DNA from: RGIG9060 sp052173655
Lineage (GTDB): Bacteria; Spirochaetota; Spirochaetia; Treponematales; Treponemataceae
Assembly: GCA_052173655.1 (NCBI GenBank)
Contig: JBQMYD010000001.1
Coordinates: 1-64,000 of the forward strand
Direction: 5' to 3'
Length of the DNA stretch: 64,000 nt
The translations under genes were made by a program, and so were the position numbers. The notes beneath the pieces were generated by a model. The model had not been told where the DNA came from and searched no databases. It worked only from the letters and a program-made list of their open reading frames with translations. Below, in pieces: positions 51,459 to 60,267 of this stretch (within the stretch, counting starts at the first letter, position 1; each line of letters begins with the position of its first letter).

Positions 51459-52916
51459 ATGAGTTGCGTGCAGGGTGGGGCACTAAAAACCGAAAAAGAA
51501 AAAATTATAATGTCTCTTGAAAGTATTTTAAAAGCTGTTGACGGAAAAATGCTTTCAAATGTCGATATTTCAAACCTTGAATTTTCTGGAGTTTCAATTG
51601 ATAGCCGAAAGGTTGAAAAAGACTTTTTGTTTTTTGCACTTGTCGGAACTTTACAGGATGGACACGATTATATTGGTAAAGCAATAGAAAATGGTGCTTC
51701 CTGCGTTTTTATAAATGAATCTTATTTAAACTCAAACCGCGACAAAATAAATGATTTTTTAAAACAAAATGTGATAATAATTTGTGTAACGCATACAATG
51801 TATGCGTTACAGAATCTTGCAAAAGCGTATGTTCTTTTGTTCCCAAATTTGATTCGAGTTGGAATTACAGGTTCAAGCGGAAAGACTACTACAAAAGAAA
51901 TTGCCGTAAAAGTTATTTCTCAAAAATATAAAACCATTTACAACGAGGGAAACTTAAATTCTGAAACAGGATTGCCTCTTTCGGTTTTTAATATACGAAA
52001 AGAACATGAGGTCGGTATTTTTGAAATGGGGATGAACCGTCAGGGAGAAATTTTAGAACTTGCAAAAATTCTTCGTCCTCAGTATGCAATTATTACCAAT
52101 GTAGGAACGGCTCATATTGGAATTTTAAAATCACGTTTAAATATTGCAAAAGAAAAACGCCAAATTTTTCATTTTTTTAATGAAAAATCTGTAGGTTATA
52201 TTCCAGAAGATGATGATTTTTCAGATTTTCTTTTTGAATCGGAAGGAAATATAAAAAAAATATCTTTTGATTTGATAAATAATATTCAGAATTTGGGCTT
52301 AAAAGGTACGCTTTTTGAATTTGATGGAAAATCGATAAAACTTGCTTTGTGCGGAAAATACAATTTAAAAAATACTTTACCTGTGATTCAACTTGCAAAA
52401 GACTTAAAACTTACAACTGAGCAAATCAAAAACGGTATAGAAAGTGTTGAGCCGATATTCGGTAGAAATCAAATTTTTGAAGAAAAAATAACTGTTATTC
52501 AAGATTGTTATAATGCAAATCCGGATTCTATGGCATCTGCTATTGATTTTGCTGATTCGGTAAAATTTAACGGAAAAAAGATTTTTATTTTGGCAGATAT
52601 GCTTGAATTGGGAAGTGAAGAAGACAAAGAGCATGAAAAAATTGCAAAACAGGTAAAAAATTCCGGTGCGGATGCTGTGTTTTTTCTTGGAAAATTAATG
52701 TCAAAAGCGTGTAAAAAAGTTGATTTTTCAAAAAAACAAAATATTTTTGCTTTTGAATCTACTGATGAAAAATCAATGGAAAAAATTTTGGAAAAATTTA
52801 TGAGTATTTGTAATGAAGGAGATCTTGTGTTTTTAAAAGGTTCAAGAGGAATGGCTTTGGAGCGTTTAAGTAAGATGATGCTTATGAATTTTGCAAAAAA
52901 CGGAAATGAAAAATGA
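51459..52916 (+). CDS. murF: UDP-MurNAc-tripeptide-D-Ala-D-Ala ligase MurF
   Basis: The 485-residue Mur ligase has SGVSIDSRKVEKDFLFFALVG in the UDP-binding domain, the ATP loop GITGSSGKTTTKEI near 137, NEGNLNSETGLPLSVF, and DCYNANPDSMASAIDF near 348. It adds D-Ala-D-Ala to the peptidoglycan precursor. ATG 51459 and the in-frame ATG 51510 (MSLES) are both possible; the latter fits the usual MurF N-terminus but has a weak ribosome site. The stop overlaps ftsW by four bases. No ftsI, murE or mraY lies between it and ftsL. Confidence 0.95.
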   Translation: MSCVQGGALKTEKEKIIMSLESILKAVDGKMLSNVDISNLEFSGVSIDSRKVEKDFLFFALVGTLQDGHDYIGKAIENGASCVFINESYLNSNRDKINDFLKQNVIIICVTHTMYALQNLAKAYVLLFPNLIRVGITGSSGKTTTKEIAVKVISQKYKTIYNEGNLNSETGLPLSVFNIRKEHEVGIFEMGMNRQGEILELAKILRPQYAIITNVGTAHIGILKSRLNIAKEKRQIFHFFNEKSVGYIPEDDDFSDFLFESEGNIKKISFDLINNIQNLGLKGTLFEFDGKSIKLALCGKYNLKNTLPVIQLAKDLKLTTEQIKNGIESVEPIFGRNQIFEEKITVIQDCYNANPDSMASAIDFADSVKFNGKKIFILADMLELGSEEDKEHEKIAKQVKNSGADAVFFLGKLMSKACKKVDFSKKQNIFAFESTDEKSMEKILEKFMSICNEGDLVFLKGSRGMALERLSKMMLMNFAKNGNEK

Positions 52917-54064
52917 TAAAAAAAGGAATTTTTGCGGATAAATCCAGTTATACTCATCATGCCGATATAGGCTTTGTAATTTCCTTGATACTTTTAATGG
53001 GGTTAGGACTTGCAACTTTACATGCTTCAAGTGCAAGTTATGGACTAAGGGCATTCGGTGATTCTGCATATTTTATAAAAAGACAGCTTATTTTTTGTGC
53101 GATAGGACTTTTTTTTATGGGGCTATCTTCGATAATAGATTTTGAAATAATGAGAAAAATTCTTCCTTTTATTTACGTTGTAACATTGATTTTATGTGTT
53201 ATGACTTTTTTACCACATATAGGAATAGAGCGTAACGGTGCAAAAAGATGGATAAGACTTCCATTTTTGGGATCGTTTCAGCCTTCAGAACTTGCAAAAT
53301 TTACGGTAATTCTTTTTCTTGCAAATTTTTTTGACAAAAAACAGGAAAAATTAAAAGAACCGGGGCTTAATATTGCTCAATCCATAATAGGATTTTTTCT
53401 TGTAGTTTTTATAGTTTTTTTGCAAGATGATTTTTCAACTGCATTTTTTATCATGATAATAGGACTTTCGATGTTTTTTATTGCAGGAATGAAGTTGACA
53501 TGGTTTATAGGTTTTTGCATATTTTCTTTACCGATTGTAATTCTTTTTATTTTTACAAAAACCTATCGTGTAGAACGCTTGATTGCTTTTTTTAATCCTG
53601 ACTTATATTCACATGGCTTGAATTTCCAAATTAAAAAAGCTGCAATTGCAATTTCAAGTGGAGGTTTTTTTGGAGAAGGGTTCGGAAGTGGGTTAAAAAA
53701 GGTTGCATCAATTCCTGAGGTTCAGTCGGATTTTGTTTTTTCAGGCTGGGCGGAAGCTATGGGTTTTACAGGTATAATTATTTTTCTGTTTATCGTGTTT
53801 TATTTTGCATATCGAGGATATGTTATAGCATTCAGGTGTCAAGATAAATTAAGAAGTTATACGGCGTTCGGAATTGTTACCTGTATTATCGTGCAAATTT
53901 TATCCAATTGTGGTGTTGTTTGTGGAGCTCTTCCTTCAACGGGAATTCCTATGCCGTTTTTTACATCCGGAGGTTCTTCCCTTATTGTTACTCTTTTTAT
54001 GTGCGGTATTGTAATAAATATAAGTAAATATGATAGTGAAATTGCGGAGTCAAAGTATGAATAG
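52913..54064 (+). CDS. ftsW: Septal glycan polymerase FtsW
   Basis: The 383-residue SEDS membrane protein has about ten helices. Motifs are NGAKRWIRLPFLGSFQPSELAKF near 95, FQIKKAAIAISSGGFFGEGFGSGLKK, PEVQSDFVFSGWAEAMGF, and GIPMPFFTSGGSSLIVTL near the C-terminus. It polymerises septal peptidoglycan with a class B PBP, which is not in this cluster. The start ATG overlaps the murF stop (ATGA). Confidence 0.93.
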   Translation: MIKKGIFADKSSYTHHADIGFVISLILLMGLGLATLHASSASYGLRAFGDSAYFIKRQLIFCAIGLFFMGLSSIIDFEIMRKILPFIYVVTLILCVMTFLPHIGIERNGAKRWIRLPFLGSFQPSELAKFTVILFLANFFDKKQEKLKEPGLNIAQSIIGFFLVVFIVFLQDDFSTAFFIMIIGLSMFFIAGMKLTWFIGFCIFSLPIVILFIFTKTYRVERLIAFFNPDLYSHGLNFQIKKAAIAISSGGFFGEGFGSGLKKVASIPEVQSDFVFSGWAEAMGFTGIIIFLFIVFYFAYRGYVIAFRCQDKLRSYTAFGIVTCIIVQILSNCGVVCGALPSTGIPMPFFTSGGSSLIVTLFMCGIVINISKYDSEIAESKYE

Positions 54065-54887
54065 TGAAATACGAGTTAATGAAATGAACAGTTTTTATTC
54101 CGTACGTGATGCGATACGTAATGAAGAAGAAAAAAAAGTTTCAAATTACAAAAAAACAAATGTTTTAAAAATTTTGCTGATTGTATTGATTTTTGTTTTG
54201 GTGATGGAAGCTTTGATATATACGATTTTTATGCCTTGCCTTACACCTGTAAAAATAACTTATACAGGATTAAAAAGTTTTTCGCCTCAGCAAGTTTCTA
54301 ATTATTTGCAAATAAGTCCAAAATTAACATGGATGCAATTTGATTCAGGCAAGATCGCTGCAAAACTTGCGGGAAATATGGTTATTGAAAGTGTAACAAT
54401 TCAAAAACATTTTCCGGATCAAGTTAGTATTAATATCGTTGAAAGAACGGCGGTAGCTATAAGCCTTGCAGTTGTGGACGGAAAAACGGTTCCTGTCCAA
54501 ATCGATAAAAATGGGGTAATTTTTGCGGTAGGAAGGGGAATTCCTAAAGAAAAAGTTCCTTTGGTAACGGGTTTCAGTTTTGACAATATAAGCGAAGGAA
54601 TGAGGATTAATTCAAAATTAAAACCTCTTATGCAGCAAATATCCGAAATCTCAGAGAAAAATCCTGCATATTTTTCTCTTATCTCTGAAATCAGAATTGT
54701 AGCAAGAGATTACGGAAGTTATGAACTTGAGTTGTATCCGACAAATTCAAATATAAAGGTACTTATAGATAGAACCTTGAATGAACAAACACTTCAGTAT
54801 ATGATAGTGATGTTGGATGTCCTGAATTCTATGGGTAAGGATATTTCTGTAGTTGATATGAGATACGGTTCTATTTCGTATAGATAA
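54057..54887 (+). CDS. ftsQ: Cell division protein FtsQ/DivIB
   Basis: The 276-residue single-span protein has a cytoplasmic N-terminus of about 35 residues, a helix at about 38-58 (VLKILLIVLIFVLVMEALIY) and a POTRA domain beginning PVKITYTGLKSFSPQQVSNYLQ. The FtsQ domain follows with VSINIVERTAVAISL, PVQIDKNGVIF and VPLVTGF. ATG 54057 overlaps the ftsW end; CGGAG lies ahead. Longer readings from 54030 have no ribosome site. Confidence 0.9.
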   Translation: MNSEIRVNEMNSFYSVRDAIRNEEEKKVSNYKKTNVLKILLIVLIFVLVMEALIYTIFMPCLTPVKITYTGLKSFSPQQVSNYLQISPKLTWMQFDSGKIAAKLAGNMVIESVTIQKHFPDQVSINIVERTAVAISLAVVDGKTVPVQIDKNGVIFAVGRGIPKEKVPLVTGFSFDNISEGMRINSKLKPLMQQISEISEKNPAYFSLISEIRIVARDYGSYELELYPTNSNIKVLIDRTLNEQTLQYMIVMLDVLNSMGKDISVVDMRYGSISYR

Positions 54888-54918
54888 ACAGCTGGAATTC
54901 TTGGGGAGGGATTTAAGC

Positions 54919-56166
54919 GTGAGCGATATTTATGTTGGTCTTGATATTGGAACAAGTAATGTCAGAGTCATAATAGGTGAATTTGATCAGGATAATGTTT
55001 TTCAAATAACAGGAGTAGGGGTTGCACATTCTACCGGTTTGAGAAGCGGAGTTATCGTCAATATCGAAGCTACAATGAAATCCGTTAATGAAGCCATAGA
55101 AAAAGCAGAAATAATGGCCGGTGTTGAAATTTCTTCTTGTTTTGCAGGAATCGGAGGTTCTCAAGTTGATAGCCTTAATTCTAAAGGTCTTGTAGCTGTT
55201 TCCGGAAGAAATAAAAGTACAAAGGAAATAAATCAAAACGATGTAGATAGAGTTATTGAAGCTGCACGAGCGATTGCGATTCCTTTGGATAGACAAATTA
55301 TTCATGTAGTTCCTCAGTTATATACGGTTGATGGTGTTCAAAAAACAAAAGATCCTTTGGATATGATCGGGGTGAGACTTGAGGTTGAAGTTCATATTAT
55401 TACTGCAAAAACAACTACGATGGAAACTCTTTTTAAGTGCATTTCGCGTTCCGGTTATAAAATGGACGGCTTAATGCTAAAAACTTTGGCAAGTGCTCAA
55501 GCGGTTTTTACTCCCGAAGAAAAGGAACTGGGGTCAATTCTTATAGATTTAGGCGGAGGTTCTACCGATGTGATTGTTGTTGCTGACGGAGCTCCAATTT
55601 GTACGGATTCTGTTCCATATGGCGGAATTATGGTTACAAATGATATTTCTATCGTAAGAGGAATCCCGAATGAAACTGCAGAAAAAATAAAAATTTCTGA
55701 CGGCTGTTGTTGGGAACATTTACTTTCAGAATATGAAGGTGTGGTAATTCCCGGAATTGGAGGAAGGGCACCGGAAGAGATTTCCAGAAAAGATATTTGT
55801 CAAATTATTCAACCTAGAGTTGAAGAAATTTTGGTCATGATTCGAGACAGAGTTTTTTCAAAAATAGGGGATAGGACTTTGTCGGGCAATATTGTTCTTG
55901 TAGGTGGCGGTGCTTTAATGGCCGGTATTATAGAACTTACTACTGAAGTTTTTTCTTATCATAATGTTCGTATAGGAATTCCTTCAAAGCAGGGTGGTAC
56001 TATTGATGAATACAGGACTTGTGATTTTGCAACAGCAACGGGGCTTGTTCTGTCTTGTGCTCAGCAAAATAAAAGTTCATCAGGCAAATCTTTAGATAAA
56101 GAAACCGGTGCTAAAAATAAAAGTTTCAAGGAAACTTTAAAAAACTTTTTTAGAGAATTTTTTTAA
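54919..56166 (+). CDS. ftsA: Cell division protein FtsA
   Basis: The 415-residue actin-like protein has phosphate-1 motif YVGLDIGTSNVRVIIGEF, SSCFAGIGGSQVDS in the SHS2-like 1C region, ILIDLGGGSTDVIVVADGAP (phosphate 2) and NIVLVGGGALMAGII (adenosine motif). The C-terminal basic amphipathic helix ends FKETLKNFFREFF, suited to membrane binding. It tethers FtsZ. The GTG at 54919 sits nine bases after GGGAGG; the TTG at 54901 overlaps that region. Confidence 0.94.
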   Translation: MSDIYVGLDIGTSNVRVIIGEFDQDNVFQITGVGVAHSTGLRSGVIVNIEATMKSVNEAIEKAEIMAGVEISSCFAGIGGSQVDSLNSKGLVAVSGRNKSTKEINQNDVDRVIEAARAIAIPLDRQIIHVVPQLYTVDGVQKTKDPLDMIGVRLEVEVHIITAKTTTMETLFKCISRSGYKMDGLMLKTLASAQAVFTPEEKELGSILIDLGGGSTDVIVVADGAPICTDSVPYGGIMVTNDISIVRGIPNETAEKIKISDGCCWEHLLSEYEGVVIPGIGGRAPEEISRKDICQIIQPRVEEILVMIRDRVFSKIGDRTLSGNIVLVGGGALMAGIIELTTEVFSYHNVRIGIPSKQGGTIDEYRTCDFATATGLVLSCAQQNKSSSGKSLDKETGAKNKSFKETLKNFFREFF

Positions 56167-56178
56167 TAAAAAAAGCTA

Positions 56179-56206
56179 TTGAAATTACAGAATTATTTGA
56201 TATAAT
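56179..56206 (+). promoter_or_regulatory. Promoter before ftsZ
   Basis: TTGAAA (56179-56184) and TATAAT (56201-56206) have a 16-base spacer, giving ftsZ its own transcript within the cluster. Confidence 0.6.
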
Positions 56207-56247
56207 CATAAAGTTATGATCGTTTTTTTTGGGGGTAGGGGGAAAAA

Positions 56248-57546
56248 ATGATGGATTTTACAGTGTCGGAAGAGCAAGAAAGAGTTAGTCCGACAGTTAT
56301 AAAGGTTATCGGTTGCGGTGGTGGCGGTTCAAATGCTGTTAACAGGATGATCGAAAAAAGATTACAGCATATCGATTTTATTGTTGCAAATACTGATAAG
56401 CAAGCCTTAAAAAAATCTTCGGCTCCAAATAAAATAGTTATAGGTTCAAAACTTACCGGAGGTTTGGGTGCCGGTGGAAAACCTGAGATAGGTGAACAAG
56501 CTGCAGAAGAAGACGTAGAAGCAATTGCAAATATTTTGCGTGGTGCTGATATGATCTTTATTACAGCCGGTATGGGAGGCGGTACGGGTACCGGTGCGGC
56601 TCCGGTTGTTGCCAGAATTGCAAAAGAACAGGGAGTACTTACTGTAGGTATTGTAACCAAACCTTTTGATTTTGAAGGTAAACGAAAGATGGCTCTTGCT
56701 GAAGAAGGTATAAAAAAACTTCATGAGCAAGTTGATACTCTTATCGTTATTCCGAATCAGCACTTATTACGCATTGTAGATAAAAAAACTCCAATAAGAG
56801 AAGCTTATCTTTTGGCTGATGATGTTTTACGTCAGGCTGTACAAGGAATTTCTGATCTTATTACACAAACCGGAGAAGTTAATATTGACTTTGCCGATGT
56901 TAGAACCACTATGGAAGGAAAAGGAGACGCAATACTTGGAATAGGTGTCGGTGCAGGAGAAAATCGTGCTGTAGATGCTGCAACCGCAGCAATAAATAAT
57001 CCTTTATTGGAAGATTCTCATATTGAAGGCTCAAAGAATATTTTAGTGAATATATGCTGCGGAAGTGATCTTTCCATGTGTGAAACGGAAGAAATTATAA
57101 ATATCATCAATTCTACGGCAGATCCTGATGTTCTTCTTATATATGGGCAAACTATAGATGATTCAATGGGTGATTCAGTTTCTGTAACTGTTATTGCAAC
57201 AGGATTTCCATCTTCACAGCCAAGATTTATAGAAGATAATCCTAACTCCATTGATAAATCGGGAAATCCAAATTTTGTTGCAGAAAAATTTGCAACTCAA
57301 AATTTCGGAGCAAAAACTTATGCTAATTCTATTTTAGGAAAAAGTGCCGGTTTTGGAAATTCAATAAGTTCTGCACAAACGACATCTTCTTCTGAAAGTG
57401 AAAATCTTGTTTCACATGATGATTGGGCAAAGCTTCATAGTTCAAGTTCTATAAAACCCGGAATTCTTTCAAGTAGGAATTATTCTAACGACTTTTCAAC
57501 TCCAACTTTTTTAAGAAATAAGTTTAATTCTTCTAACAATGAATAA
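56248..57546 (+). CDS. ftsZ: Cell division GTPase FtsZ
   Basis: The 432-residue tubulin homologue has VIGCGGGGSNAVNRMIEKRLQHIDF, NTDKQAL, the GTP loop AGMGGGTGTGAAPVVARIAK near 108, TVGIVTKPFDFEGKRKM and NIDFADVRTTM. A Ser/Asn-rich linker (about 330-410) ends with a poorly conserved terminal peptide. Either ATG 56248 or 56251 fits the GGGGG ribosome site. The recombinase gene begins eight bases before its stop. Confidence 0.97.
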   Translation: MMDFTVSEEQERVSPTVIKVIGCGGGGSNAVNRMIEKRLQHIDFIVANTDKQALKKSSAPNKIVIGSKLTGGLGAGGKPEIGEQAAEEDVEAIANILRGADMIFITAGMGGGTGTGAAPVVARIAKEQGVLTVGIVTKPFDFEGKRKMALAEEGIKKLHEQVDTLIVIPNQHLLRIVDKKTPIREAYLLADDVLRQAVQGISDLITQTGEVNIDFADVRTTMEGKGDAILGIGVGAGENRAVDAATAAINNPLLEDSHIEGSKNILVNICCGSDLSMCETEEIINIINSTADPDVLLIYGQTIDDSMGDSVSVTVIATGFPSSQPRFIEDNPNSIDKSGNPNFVAEKFATQNFGAKTYANSILGKSAGFGNSISSAQTTSSSESENLVSHDDWAKLHSSSSIKPGILSSRNYSNDFSTPTFLRNKFNSSNNE

Positions 57547-58459
57547 AAATGAAAAGGCTCTAACCAAAGAAAATTTAACATTTCTTTGGGGGTTTTATAA
57601 TGAATTAATTACTGTTTATGGTAAGGCAGAGCTTACTTCTAAAACTTATGCCTTTGCGGTAGAAAATTTCCTTTTTTGGATTCAAAAAAATAACAAGAGT
57701 TTGAAAAGTATCGAGCAAAAGGACTTAATCGATTATTTTGTATTCCGACAGACCCAAAAAATTGAATCGGTAACTGCGGCAAAAGATTTAGCGGCTTTAC
57801 GCTCGTTTGGAAGATATCTTGTTGCTTATAGAATTTGGGATGCAAACTACTGTAGTGAGCTGGATAGACCTAAATTAAAGCATAATTTACCTAAATTTCT
57901 TGAACTGGACGAAATAGAGAAATTTTTGTCAGTAATAGATACTTCTTCCGATTTGGGAATTAGAGATCGTTCTTTATACGAAATGATTTACTCTTGTGGA
58001 TTACGAATTAGTGAAGTAAGCTCTTTGCTTTTGTCAAATGTTCACTTTGACGAGCAGATTATTTTGGTAAACGGAAAAGGCAGCAAGGAGCGTATTGTCC
58101 CTTTTGGAGATGCGGCATTTTTTTGGTTAAAAAAATGGCTTGAAGTTCGTTCAAAATTTACCGGAAAAAAAGTTGTTCATACTGTCTATGTAAATTACAA
58201 GGGAGAACCGTATTCCAGAAAAGGAATTTGGAAACGGTTTTCTCAGCTTACACAACTTGCAGGAATTGAAGCAAAAGTTCATACTCTTAGGCATTCGTTT
58301 GCAACTCATCTTTTGGCAGGGGGAGCCGATCTGCGTACAGTGCAAGAGCTTTTAGGACATTCGGATCTTTGTACAACACAAATTTATACTCATGTGAATG
58401 ATCAAATACTAAAAGAAACTTACAAAGATTGTTTTCCGCAATATCTTGAAAATAATTAA
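57539..58459 (+). CDS. Tyrosine recombinase XerC/XerD-type (first)
   Basis: The 306-residue protein has an N-terminal SAM-like core-binding domain (about 5-95) and catalytic tetrad SCGLRISEVSSLL (Arg about 158), GKGSKERIVPF (Lys), VHTLRHSFATHLLAGG (His-x-x-Arg) and LGHSDLCTTQIYTHV (His and Tyr). It would resolve chromosome dimers at a dif site with the second recombinase at 62405. Which is XerC and which XerD cannot be fixed from the sequence. It is coupled to ftsZ by overlap. Confidence 0.9.
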   Translation: MNKNEKALTKENLTFLWGFYNELITVYGKAELTSKTYAFAVENFLFWIQKNNKSLKSIEQKDLIDYFVFRQTQKIESVTAAKDLAALRSFGRYLVAYRIWDANYCSELDRPKLKHNLPKFLELDEIEKFLSVIDTSSDLGIRDRSLYEMIYSCGLRISEVSSLLLSNVHFDEQIILVNGKGSKERIVPFGDAAFFWLKKWLEVRSKFTGKKVVHTVYVNYKGEPYSRKGIWKRFSQLTQLAGIEAKVHTLRHSFATHLLAGGADLRTVQELLGHSDLCTTQIYTHVNDQILKETYKDCFPQYLENN

Positions 58460-58476
58460 AAAAAAATGATTTTTTT

Positions 58477-58507
58477 TTGTCAAATTCATAATATTTCAAG
58501 ATATAAT
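58477..58507 (+). promoter_or_regulatory. Candidate promoter before the TPR lipoprotein
   Basis: TTGTCA (58477-58482) and TATAAT (58502-58507) have a 19-base spacer, long but usable. The run of A then T just upstream may act as a weak terminator for the recombinase gene. Confidence 0.45.
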
Positions 58508-58538
58508 AATTTTTGAGAATGCTTTGGAGGTTCTTATT

Positions 58539-59285
58539 ATGAATAAAAATGTTATAAAGATTTTTTCTGTTTTTAGTTTCTTATTTGTCTTTTTATTTTT
58601 TGCAGGATGTCATGTTACAAATACAAGTAAAAAAATTAACAGGTTACAGCATTTAGAAGAGGGGGTAGGAAGTCCTACAACTATGGAAGATCTTGAAGAT
58701 GCTATAAAAAAATATAACGAACGTGTAGAAGATCTGTGTTCGGCAAATGCACAAATCGGTATATGGCATAAAATGGTTGCAAACCGTTATCTTGAAAAAA
58801 AAATGTACGGTGAAGCGCTAAAAAGTTTTCAAAAGGCAATAGAATTTTATCCTCAAAATCAAAATCTTTATTATTGGGTAGGTGTTTGTGCCGGATATAC
58901 TGCAAAAAGTTCTTTAGATTATTCTGGGACCGGAAATTTTTCTCAAAAACAGAATTATTATAAACTTGCAGAAAGTGCTTATCTTAGTGCAATTCAGATT
59001 GAACCTACATTTGTAAGACCTATGTACGGTATAAGCGTTTTGTATGCGATGGAATTGAATGAACCTGAAAAAGCGATTCCGTATTTGGAAAGGTTATTGA
59101 CGATTGATACAAAAAATTCCGATGCAATGCTTCTTTTGGCTCGTTGTTACTATGCAACATATGAAAACGAAAAAGCTGTTGATATGTACGATAAAATTAT
59201 AAAAGTTTCAAAATCTCAAAAGGCAAAGGATTCTGCAGAAGAAAATAAAAAAATAATTCTGGATAGTCTTTATGGAGAAAACTAA
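58539..59285 (+). CDS. TPR-repeat lipoprotein
   Basis: The 248-residue protein has a signal sequence ending in lipobox FAGC at about 20-23. At least three TPR-like helical pairs follow: WHKMVANRYLEKKMYGEALKSFQKAIEFYPQN, KLAESAYLSAIQIEPTFVRPMYGISVLYAME, and AMLLLARCYYATYENEKAVDMYDKII. It is probably anchored in the envelope as a protein-interaction scaffold. ATG 58539 has GGAGG; TTG 58524 lies within that region. It overlaps the dprA start by 14 bases. Confidence 0.88.
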   Translation: MNKNVIKIFSVFSFLFVFLFFAGCHVTNTSKKINRLQHLEEGVGSPTTMEDLEDAIKKYNERVEDLCSANAQIGIWHKMVANRYLEKKMYGEALKSFQKAIEFYPQNQNLYYWVGVCAGYTAKSSLDYSGTGNFSQKQNYYKLAESAYLSAIQIEPTFVRPMYGISVLYAMELNEPEKAIPYLERLLTIDTKNSDAMLLLARCYYATYENEKAVDMYDKIIKVSKSQKAKDSAEENKKIILDSLYGEN

Positions 59286-60228
59286 ACTTGAATTGAAATT
59301 AGCTCTTTCAAGGTTGAGTTTTTTATCTACAAGAGAAAAAATTATTATTGAAAATGAAACAGAAGACTTAAAAGAGCTTTTGTGTTATTCAAAAATGCAG
59401 TTTTCTTTAAAAATAAAAAGAGATTTAAATACAAAGCTTTGGCCGTACAAAAATCTTTTAAATTTTGTCAAACGTGATTTACATCTTATGAATGTTTTTA
59501 AAATAGGATTTTTGCACTATTTTGATAAATCATACCCGAACATTTTAAGAGAGATTTTTGATCCTCCATATCTTTTATTCTACAGAGGAAATCCAACTAT
59601 ACTAAATTGTAATTCTGTTGGAATTGTGGGGACCAGACACGCTACGATGGGAGGGCTACGTTCTTGTGCCGAATTTTCTTCTAAATTGGCAGAGTGCGGA
59701 TTTGTAATTGTTTCCGGACTTGCAATCGGGATTGACAGTAGTGCTCACAGAGGTGCTTTATCGACAGGGCTAACTGTTGCTGTTTTAGCAGGCGGTCTTG
59801 ATAGAATATATCCGTCTTGCAATAAAAAATTGGCAGGAATCATTATTGAAAAAGGTGGCTGTCTTGTAAGTGAGTACGCTCCGGGTGAGGAAGCTTTAGT
59901 GTACAGATTTCCTCAACGTAATAGGATTATTTCAGGGCTCTGCAAATCCGTAGTTGTTATGGAATGTCCTCCAAAATCAGGTTCTCTTATCACGGCAGAT
60001 TTTGCCATTGAACAAAACAGAGATTTGTTTTTTCATCAAAGTGCACTTGATTTTGAAAAAAAATACGGTGCGAGTTTTTATAGACAAAAAAAAATAAAAC
60101 AAGAAAACAAATGTAAATATGAAAATCAACTCATAAAAGAAAGTGATTCTTTTATGAGTTGCGTTAAAAAATATGTTTATGACGGTGTTCAGGTTATATC
60201 AAGTGTTGACGAATTTTTAAAAGCATAG
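59272..60228 (+). CDS. dprA: DNA-processing protein DprA
   Basis: The 318-residue Rossmann-fold DprA has SYPNILREIFDPPYLLFYRGN, SVGIVGTRHATMGGLRSCAEFSSKLAE, GFVIVSGLAIGIDSSAHRGAL and PQRNRIISGLCKSVVVMEC, then GSLITADFAIEQNRDLFF. DprA loads RecA on single-stranded DNA during transformation. The C-terminal winged helix is not evident; the tail is a Lys-rich 50 residues. Translation is coupled to the lipoprotein gene. Competence in this organism is not otherwise shown. Confidence 0.94.
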   Translation: MEKTKLELKLALSRLSFLSTREKIIIENETEDLKELLCYSKMQFSLKIKRDLNTKLWPYKNLLNFVKRDLHLMNVFKIGFLHYFDKSYPNILREIFDPPYLLFYRGNPTILNCNSVGIVGTRHATMGGLRSCAEFSSKLAECGFVIVSGLAIGIDSSAHRGALSTGLTVAVLAGGLDRIYPSCNKKLAGIIIEKGGCLVSEYAPGEEALVYRFPQRNRIISGLCKSVVVMECPPKSGSLITADFAIEQNRDLFFHQSALDFEKKYGASFYRQKKIKQENKCKYENQLIKESDSFMSCVKKYVYDGVQVISSVDEFLKA

Positions 60229-60267
60229 TTTAATGAAGAAATAATTAATTTGTTTTTAGAGGATTTT

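Noticed and set aside
58460..58490. Terminator after the first recombinase
   Set aside because: The A-run/T-run pair forms only an AT stem with a 3-base loop; too weak to list as a feature.
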